From Chryseobacterium elymi (GTDB taxonomy: Bacteria; Bacteroidota; Bacteroidia; Flavobacteriales; Weeksellaceae): 64,000 nt of DNA. The first letter of the stretch is position 1, and every line of letters begins with the position of its first letter. The stretch spans positions 110,712 to 174,711 of the forward strand of contig NZ_QNUH01000011.1 in NCBI RefSeq assembly GCF_003385495.1. The letters are read 5' to 3'. A program made the translations under genes and the position numbers. The notes under the pieces were generated by a model, which did not search any database, was not told the origin of the DNA, and saw only the letters and a list, made by a program, of their open reading frames with translations. This document shows positions 60,008 through 64,000 of the stretch, in pieces.

Positions 60008-61855
60008 GTGAAAATTCACAATAAAAAAAAGTATTTAAGCTTTCTAAAATTTAAAAGAGACTTCCAGGAATACGGACTGGAAAAAGCCAAGAGCTATGAA
60101 CTGATTCTTCATTGGCTTAATAACAGGCTCAGCAGAAACCAGTTTCTGGTGCTTTCCGGAATACTCGTGGGCTGTACTGCCGGTCTTGCCGGAGTGGTCC
60201 TGAAAACGCTTGTGCATACCATCCATAATTTTATTACGCATAAGGTACATTTTGAATATCAGATCTTATTCTATATTGTTTTCCCTTTTTTGGGAATCGT
60301 ACTTACCACAGCTATTGTTCTTACTCTGTTTAAAGGCCAGGACAGAAAAGGAATTGGTGCAATTTTGTATGAAATCGCCCAGAACTCAAGTATTGTGGCT
60401 TCTGTAAAAATGTATTCACAGATTATTCAGAGCGCAGTGACAGTTGGTCTGGGAGGTTCTGCGGGGTTGGAAAGTCCTATTGCAGTTACGGGGGCTGCCA
60501 TTGGTTCCAATTATGCACAGACCTACCGGCTCAGCTATAAAGAAAGGACTCTCCTGTTGGCTGCAGGTGCCACGGCGGGTATTGCCTCTGCTTTTAATGC
60601 TCCGATTGCGGGAATCATGTTTGCTTTTGAGATCCTTTTAACTGGTGTGGTTTTTACAGATTTCATTCCCCTGGTAGTGGCTGCTGTCTGCGGAAGCCTA
60701 TTATCAAGGATTCTGCTTCAGGAAGATGTGCTTTTCAGGTTTTATACCAGAGAACCTTTTAACTATAAAAATGTTCCTTACTATCTTATCCTGGGAATTG
60801 TGACCGGACTGTATGCCCGTTATTTTGTAGTGATTTCTCAAAAAGTAGAGCATTTCATCAAGAGGCTTAAGCTTTCAAGGATGCGTAAGGCTATGTTCGG
60901 AGGTCTGGTGTTGTCATTGTTGTGTGTTCTGTTCCCGCCATTGTTCGGAGAAGGATATGAGACGGTGAAAGCTTTTACCAATGGAAGTACTCATTCTATC
61001 ATCAGAAACAGCTTTTTCCGGTATTTTGAGATCGGCGACTGGACGATTATTATATTTTTGGTTCTGGTATGTCTGTTAAAAGCTTTTGCTACGTCTTTTA
61101 CGATATTTAGCGGTGGTAACGGCGGTAACTTTGCTCCATCCCTTTTTGCCGGAGGTACGGTAGGTTATTTGTTTGCATTAGTCTGCCAGCATATCGGGTT
61201 TACGGATGTTCCGGTAACGAATCTTGTTCTGGTAGGAATGGCCGGAGCAATGAGCGGTGTGCTCTACGCTCCTCTTACCGCTATATTTCTGATCGCGGAA
61301 TCCAGTTTTGGATATGATCTTTTTATTCCGCTGATGATAGCAGCCATCATTTCTTATCTTATTGCAAAATGGTTCTCCCCGATCTCCCCGGAACTGGAAT
61401 CTCTGGCTGATCAGGGGAAAATATTTACCAACAAGCATGATAAAAACCTGCTTTTTGCTTTAAGAACCGAAGATTTTATAGATAAATATTCAGAAACTAT
61501 CAATGAAAATGCTTCTGTTACGACATTATTTGAGAAGGTAAAGAATGGAAACAAAAATATTTTTGCGGCAACAGATGAAGCAGGAAAACTGAAGGGTATT
61601 CTTACTTTGGATGACATCCGTCCCTATCTTTTTAATAAAGAAATAGACAGCTCCACGACAGTTGCACAAATTATGAAAGCTCCGCCTGCAGTTATTTACC
61701 GGGACAATAAACCGTTGGAAATTCTTCAGATCTTTGATGATACCGGCGTATGGAACCTTCCGGTAACCAGTGAGAGTAATGATTTTATAGGGTTTATTTC
61801 AAAATCATCCATCCTGATGAGCTACAGACAGCTTTTGAAAGAATATTCTGATTAA
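60008..61855 (+). CDS. ClC-type chloride channel/antiporter with C-terminal CBS domains
   Basis: A 615-residue membrane protein. The anion-path motifs are seen: GSAGLESPIAVTGAAIGS (about 150-167, with the gating Glu of GLESP) and GGNGGNFAPSLFAGG (about 368-382). The C-terminal 485-612 is two CBS domains (GKLKGILTLDDIRPYLF, TGVWNLPVTSESNDFIGFIS). About eighteen membrane helices in total, usual for ClC. The gating Glu suggests a proton-coupled antiporter. Start GTG at 60008; terminator follows. Confidence 0.93.
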   Translation: MKIHNKKKYLSFLKFKRDFQEYGLEKAKSYELILHWLNNRLSRNQFLVLSGILVGCTAGLAGVVLKTLVHTIHNFITHKVHFEYQILFYIVFPFLGIVLTTAIVLTLFKGQDRKGIGAILYEIAQNSSIVASVKMYSQIIQSAVTVGLGGSAGLESPIAVTGAAIGSNYAQTYRLSYKERTLLLAAGATAGIASAFNAPIAGIMFAFEILLTGVVFTDFIPLVVAAVCGSLLSRILLQEDVLFRFYTREPFNYKNVPYYLILGIVTGLYARYFVVISQKVEHFIKRLKLSRMRKAMFGGLVLSLLCVLFPPLFGEGYETVKAFTNGSTHSIIRNSFFRYFEIGDWTIIIFLVLVCLLKAFATSFTIFSGGNGGNFAPSLFAGGTVGYLFALVCQHIGFTDVPVTNLVLVGMAGAMSGVLYAPLTAIFLIAESSFGYDLFIPLMIAAIISYLIAKWFSPISPELESLADQGKIFTNKHDKNLLFALRTEDFIDKYSETINENASVTTLFEKVKNGNKNIFAATDEAGKLKGILTLDDIRPYLFNKEIDSSTTVAQIMKAPPAVIYRDNKPLEILQIFDDTGVWNLPVTSESNDFIGFISKSSILMSYRQLLKEYSD

Positions 61856-61900
61856 TTTTTTCACCATAAGTTCAAAATCAAAATTCATCATTAAAAACAT

Positions 61901-61939
61901 AAAAATATCCGTTCAGCAAACCGAACGGATATTTTTTTT
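61901..61939 (+). terminator. Rho-independent terminator after the ClC gene
   Basis: 14-bp perfect stem AAAAATATCCGTTC / GAACGGATATTTTT with an 8-base loop and long T run. Confidence 0.9.
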
Positions 61940-61991
61940 GACTCTTACATTTAAGAGAAAGAAAATAACCTTATTTTTTCAGAATCAGCAT

Positions 61992-62019
61992 AAAAAAACA
62001 GCCTTCACGATGAAAGCTG
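61992..62019 (-). terminator. Rho-independent terminator of the 601-codon gene
   Basis: On the minus strand, stem CAGCTTTCA / TGAAGGCTG (one G-U pair) with a TCG loop, then seven T. Lies about 30 bp after the stop at 62047. Confidence 0.8.
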
Positions 62020-62046
62020 CTTATCTATCAATTTAAAAAAATACTG

Positions 62047-63852
62047 TTACTTTTCAGCCTGAGGAATCTCTATAGCTGTAAGTATCAATTTATGTTCCTG
62101 CAGTTGCAGTTCTATGGTTTTCAATCCGCTTTTAAAGAAAGTGGATGTATGAAACATATGATGATAATATTCAATGCCTTCCAGAACATTCTTTTTGAAT
62201 GTATTCCACTTTTTGGTTTGGGAATTTGTGATCTGTGCTGAAGAACTGCTGATTTCTTTCTTAAGATAATCAACATACATTTTCAGTTCATTGATAAACA
62301 TATTGGGGCGCTGGTTATCAGAAAGGATATTGGCGTTCCCGTAGATGTGTTTTACCATTTCGGAAAGGGAAACTTCCTTGTCAAAAAAAGCCAGATTAGG
62401 TCCCGGACATATGACAACGCCCTGTTTTTCTCCCTTTATTTTAAGATCCTGTTCCATATAAGCTGCATTTACCAATCCCACACACAGACAGGCTTTATCT
62501 GTAATCTCAGTTTTCCTTTTGCTAAATTCTTCAGCAGTAAGTTCAGAATCGGACTGGATTTCTTTCAGTTTAATGTCCTGGTACTTTTTAGAGGCAGTAC
62601 AGGTTCCCTGTGGTGAAAATTCTTTGCTTAAGGCCAAAAGTTTTTTCGGACAAGAGCTTCCATACTTTCCGGCGGCTTCCTTCTGTTTTTTTAACAACTC
62701 ATTGGATGTTCCCCTAACTGTATTGAAAGGGACACCTAAAGGTGAAATATTACTCAGATAGAAATCTTTTTCTCCTGATTTTAGAAGGAGATTTCTGGTT
62801 TCCGTATCTACAGAAGTAGCTTCAGGAACTAATAAGAATGGTGATCCCCATCCGACACTGTCTACATTATAGTTTTCAAGCAGAAACTCATGTTCTTCCG
62901 AGGTTCCTACTCCACCCTGAACTGTAATTTTCATTTCGAGAGGCTTAGCAACGGTATGTTTTCCTTTTTGCTCCAAGGCGGTGATCATTAAGGCATGAGC
63001 AGACTGGATAAGGTCGTTCTTTTTCTGTTTAAATTCTTCCATGATAGGACCCAGCAGCATGCCTTCTGTAGCAAATGCATGTCCTCCGCAGTTCAGCCCG
63101 GATTCTATTCGGTATTCTGAGATCCACAGCCCTTTTTTAGCTAGAAAATTCCCCTGGATCATGGCTGAACGGAAATCGCTTACCTTAAGAATGATCTTCT
63201 TTTTTAAAATACCGTTCTGATCGGGAAAAAAGTCATCAAATTCTTCAATATAGCTGTATAAACGCGGATTCATTCCTGCAGAAAGTACCATTGAAGAAGA
63301 TAATTTACTTTGGGCAAAACCACGCAGTGAAGCATGGGCATCATTAAATATCACAGGAAGCTGCTCATCTTTTATATAATTGTCTTTGTCAACTTTTGTC
63401 ATGATATTGACATCGATACTTCCCGGTTTCAGATTGGTTTCAATAAAGTTTTTGATGTTTGAGCCTAAACTGTCTTTCTGGTTCACTAGATTCTGAAGTC
63501 CGCTTTTCAAATGTGAAGAATTGGGCAGAATGGCCATAAAGTTCTTTAATGCTTCCTTGTTTTTAGTGATCTCCTGTTTGAATGCTTCAAATTTTTCATT
63601 CACGATATCATCTACCATATCGAGGTAAGCTGTAATTCTTTTCGCCCTGTAATCTTCTGTTTTTGTTGAAATTCCTAAATAATCGAGGCTGAATTTCTTA
63701 TTATAAAAGTTTTTCATTTTTTCCAGGATCTCATCATCGATAATGGAAATTACGGAAGAGATTCCATATTGGGCAACACGGATAGGACTGTCTATGGTAT
63801 AAGCCAGACCCATTACCGGAATATGGAAATTGTGTAATGGTTTATGTGTCAT
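62047..63852 (-). CDS. Unidentified 601-residue protein, possibly TIM-barrel flavoenzyme-like
   Basis: A 601-residue cytosolic protein. The start FHIPVMGLAYTIDSPIRVAQ YGISSVISIID resembles nitronate monooxygenase/FabK-type barrels (P-v-x-G-x-a...a.yG..s). The middle has GLNCGGHAFATEG and TVQGGVGTSEEHEFLL, typical of flavin-phosphate loops. C-terminal third has cysteines in SSCPKK, GTCTASKKY, ACLCVGLVNAAYM and ICPGPN, compatible with an Fe-S cluster. No certain family. The gene begins one base after a 36-codon ORF and ends with its own terminator. Confidence 0.5.
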   Translation of the reverse strand: MTHKPLHNFHIPVMGLAYTIDSPIRVAQYGISSVISIIDDEILEKMKNFYNKKFSLDYLGISTKTEDYRAKRITAYLDMVDDIVNEKFEAFKQEITKNKEALKNFMAILPNSSHLKSGLQNLVNQKDSLGSNIKNFIETNLKPGSIDVNIMTKVDKDNYIKDEQLPVIFNDAHASLRGFAQSKLSSSMVLSAGMNPRLYSYIEEFDDFFPDQNGILKKKIILKVSDFRSAMIQGNFLAKKGLWISEYRIESGLNCGGHAFATEGMLLGPIMEEFKQKKNDLIQSAHALMITALEQKGKHTVAKPLEMKITVQGGVGTSEEHEFLLENYNVDSVGWGSPFLLVPEATSVDTETRNLLLKSGEKDFYLSNISPLGVPFNTVRGTSNELLKKQKEAAGKYGSSCPKKLLALSKEFSPQGTCTASKKYQDIKLKEIQSDSELTAEEFSKRKTEITDKACLCVGLVNAAYMEQDLKIKGEKQGVVICPGPNLAFFDKEVSLSEMVKHIYGNANILSDNQRPNMFINELKMYVDYLKKEISSSSAQITNSQTKKWNTFKKNVLEGIEYYHHMFHTSTFFKSGLKTIELQLQEHKLILTAIEIPQAEK

Positions 63853-63853
63853 T

Positions 63854-63964
63854 TTATTTCGATAAAAATTCTTTCACTGAGAATGAATTAAAACCTCTGG
63901 AATGCTGTATCCATATTGAAATGAGTGCTTCAGTCCAAGCTTTTAATAGACCTAAATTTATCAT
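63854..63964 (-). CDS. Possible small leader or partner ORF upstream of the 601-codon gene
   Basis: A 36-codon frame starting ATG at 63964: MINLGLLKAWTEALISIWIQ for the first 20 residues, then HSRGFNSFSVKEFLSK. The stop lies one base before the ATG of the 601-codon gene, so translational coupling is plausible. No family recognised; a chance frame cannot be excluded. Beyond it, the right 36 bases show nothing. Confidence 0.35.
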   Translation of the reverse strand: MINLGLLKAWTEALISIWIQHSRGFNSFSVKEFLSK

Positions 63965-64000
63965 TTTAATATTAGTTATGCGTTAAATAATACTTATAAT

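Overview
The window looks like the chromosome of a Bacteroidota species of the Flavobacteriales/Weeksellaceae type, most likely Chryseobacterium or a close relative. This is inferred from AT-rich DNA, TAnnTTTG-type -7 promoter elements, near absence of Shine-Dalgarno sequences, a short (288-residue) primary sigma factor without region 1.1, Bacteroidota-type T6SS genes (TssN), an HYC_CC_PP protein, and dispersed intergenic repeats typical of the group. No rRNA, tRNA, CRISPR array or intact insertion sequence was seen.

Layout. 0-5 kb (minus): a B12-binding radical SAM enzyme running off the left edge, an EamA transporter, and an adjacent pair (an AOS-family PLP acyltransferase and a cysteine-synthase-fold enzyme) that best fits synthesis of capnine, the base of flavobacterial sulfonolipids. 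5-14 kb (plus): two multi-spanning GT-C-type membrane proteins, DUF1697, kdsA (Kdo synthesis) and a TonB-dependent receptor, mostly envelope functions. 14-20 kb (plus): a metal block with an HYC_CC_PP protein, DUF3347, a 931-residue multicopper oxidase with two heavy-metal-binding domains and a beta-barrel-like tail, DoxX and chromate transporter ChrA. 20-25 kb (minus): FAD monooxygenase, GNAT, lipoprotein, rpoD and an S1/P1 nuclease. 25-28 kb (plus): an isolated tssG-tssN-tssK trio of a Bacteroidota (subtype iii) T6SS.

28-35.5 kb: a class V PLP enzyme, a DtxR/MntR regulator with a probable operator at its start, threonine aldolase, and a minus-strand run of small cytosolic genes led by an ArsR regulator (ArsR, SRPBCC, DUF1801/YdeI, DoxX-like, DUF4256), then a VOC protein. 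35.5-36.9 kb is a gene-poor AT-rich tract with decayed coding sequence, leading to a two-gene unit of secreted proteins (IgGFc-binding-like plus a small partner) that share a C-terminal motif. 40-46.5 kb: an ISAon1-type transposase remnant, a GT14 glycosyltransferase, and a DNA-damage neighbourhood (S24/XRE regulator, AlkB, ExoIII, DUF892 stress protein, 3-methyladenine glycosylase).

46-54 kb: Tat-type alkaline phosphatase, MerC protein beside a frameshifted Fur pseudogene, NUDIX, a tiny Lmo0937-type membrane protein, a flavin dehydrogenase, SDR and aldo/keto reductase. 54-58 kb (minus): three tandem secreted paralogues whose C-terminal halves look like C1q/TNF-type jelly rolls, with two HTH genes of a multi-copy Bacteroidota type just upstream. 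58-64 kb: a TPR-transmembrane-AraC one-component regulator, a ClC channel with CBS domains, and an unidentified 601-residue cysteine-rich protein preceded, one base away, by a 36-codon ORF.

Coordinates of short sites were counted by eye and may be off by a base or two.
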